Of a stretch of 6,492 nucleotides of DNA, positions 6,262-6,492 are shown piece after piece. Every line of letters starts with the position of its first letter. Positions within the stretch are counted from its first letter, which is position 1. The translations under genes were made by a program, and so were the position numbers. Source of the DNA: G020353355 sp050116155 (GTDB taxonomy: Bacteria; Desulfobacterota; Desulfobacteria; Desulfobacterales; JAHEIW01); NCBI GenBank assembly GCA_050116155.1, contig JASFPE010000339.1, positions 1 to 6,492 of the forward strand, in the 5' to 3' direction. The notes beneath the pieces were generated by a model. It was not told the DNA's origin. It saw only the letters and a program-made list of their open reading frames with translations, and ran no database searches.

Positions 6262-6492
6262 ATGCCGGGAGTAAAAGGACGGGTGGCGCTTGTAACGGGT
6301 GCGGGGCGTGGAATCGGGCGGGTGACGGCTGATCTGCTGGCGTCACGCGGTGCACAGGTGATGGCCGTTGCGCGCAGTGAGAATGAATTGCAGACGCTGA
6401 GCCTGGACTACGTTGTGGCGGATCTGGGTACACCTGACGGCTGTAAACTTGCGGTGGAGGAAACACAGGATCGCCTGGGGCCGGTTGCAATC
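6262..6492 (+). CDS. Short-chain dehydrogenase/reductase (3' partial)
   Basis: The first 77 codons of a classical SDR, an NAD(P)H-dependent oxidoreductase with a Rossmann fold. The sequence opens with VKGRVALVTGAGRGIGR, which carries the TGxxxGxG cofactor loop (residues 12-19, TGAGRGIG). The second strand is AQVMAVARS, where Arg after strand two is compatible with NADPH preference, and VADLG is the acidic loop that contacts adenine. The catalytic Ser-Tyr-Lys residues lie beyond the window, so activity and substrate cannot be judged; FabG-like and carbonyl-reductase-like members look alike here. The in-frame TAG at 6238-6240 leaves ATG 6262 as the first possible start. It is preceded only by a G7 run (6251-6257) as a weak Shine-Dalgarno. 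By hand count 113 of 180 bases in 6301-6480 are G or C, richer than most of the upstream genes. Confidence 0.88.
   Translation, partial: MPGVKGRVALVTGAGRGIGRVTADLLASRGAQVMAVARSENELQTLSLDYVVADLGTPDGCKLAVEETQDRLGPVAI

Noticed and set aside
6200..6490. Minus-strand 96-residue frame over the SDR start
   Set aside because: Proline-rich antisense of a GC-rich SDR, opposite a clear Rossmann motif.

Overview
The window carries five protein genes, all on the + strand. Two are cut by the window edges. The host looks like a strictly anaerobic bacterium, most plausibly a Desulfobacterota (sulfate-reducer or syntroph-like) lineage. That is an inference from three things: oxygen-sensitive 2-hydroxyacyl-CoA dehydratase/benzoyl-CoA reductase type proteins beside beta-oxidation genes, mid-range GC, and AT-rich spacers filled with degenerate short repeats. 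No rRNA or other phylogenetic marker is present.

Layout. Positions 1-1724 hold the C-terminal four fifths of a FadB/FadJ-type bifunctional enoyl-CoA hydratase/3-hydroxyacyl-CoA dehydrogenase. A 188-nt repeat-bearing spacer follows, then a complete FadA-type thiolase (1913-3124). A 320-nt spacer (3125-3444) holds nested inverted repeats built from 7-8 bp units. Next comes a tightly coupled pair: a BcrC/HgdB-like subunit (3445-4557) and a BcrB/HgdA-like subunit (4562-5767), 4 nt apart. A 494-nt spacer (5768-6261) contains heptamer repeats, a candidate promoter and a perfect 22-bp palindrome. The window ends in the N-terminus of a short-chain dehydrogenase/reductase (6262 onward), which is more GC-rich than the rest.

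How the genes may work together. The hydratase/dehydrogenase and thiolase would perform the last three steps of beta-oxidation on an acyl-CoA. The two-subunit iron-sulfur enzyme belongs to the ATP-dependent radical dehydratase/reductase superfamily, which acts on CoA thioesters: syn-dehydration of (R)-2-hydroxyacyl-CoA, or dearomatising reduction of aryl-CoA. The gene order C-like then B-like matches the start of the bcrCBAD/badDEFG operons, but the ATPase/activator genes expected next are absent. A coherent reading is a catabolic module feeding an aromatic, alicyclic or 2-hydroxy acyl-CoA into beta-oxidation. The substrate cannot be read from the sequence.

The most distinctive non-coding signal is that all three long spacers carry degenerate tandem repeats with a period of about 7 bp, each with its own unit sequence. 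The middle one also has oppositely oriented arms of the same unit family inside an 8-bp direct repeat. The last spacer combines a consensus -10 box, a perfect palindrome at the predicted transcript start, and a G7 tract at the dehydrogenase start codon.
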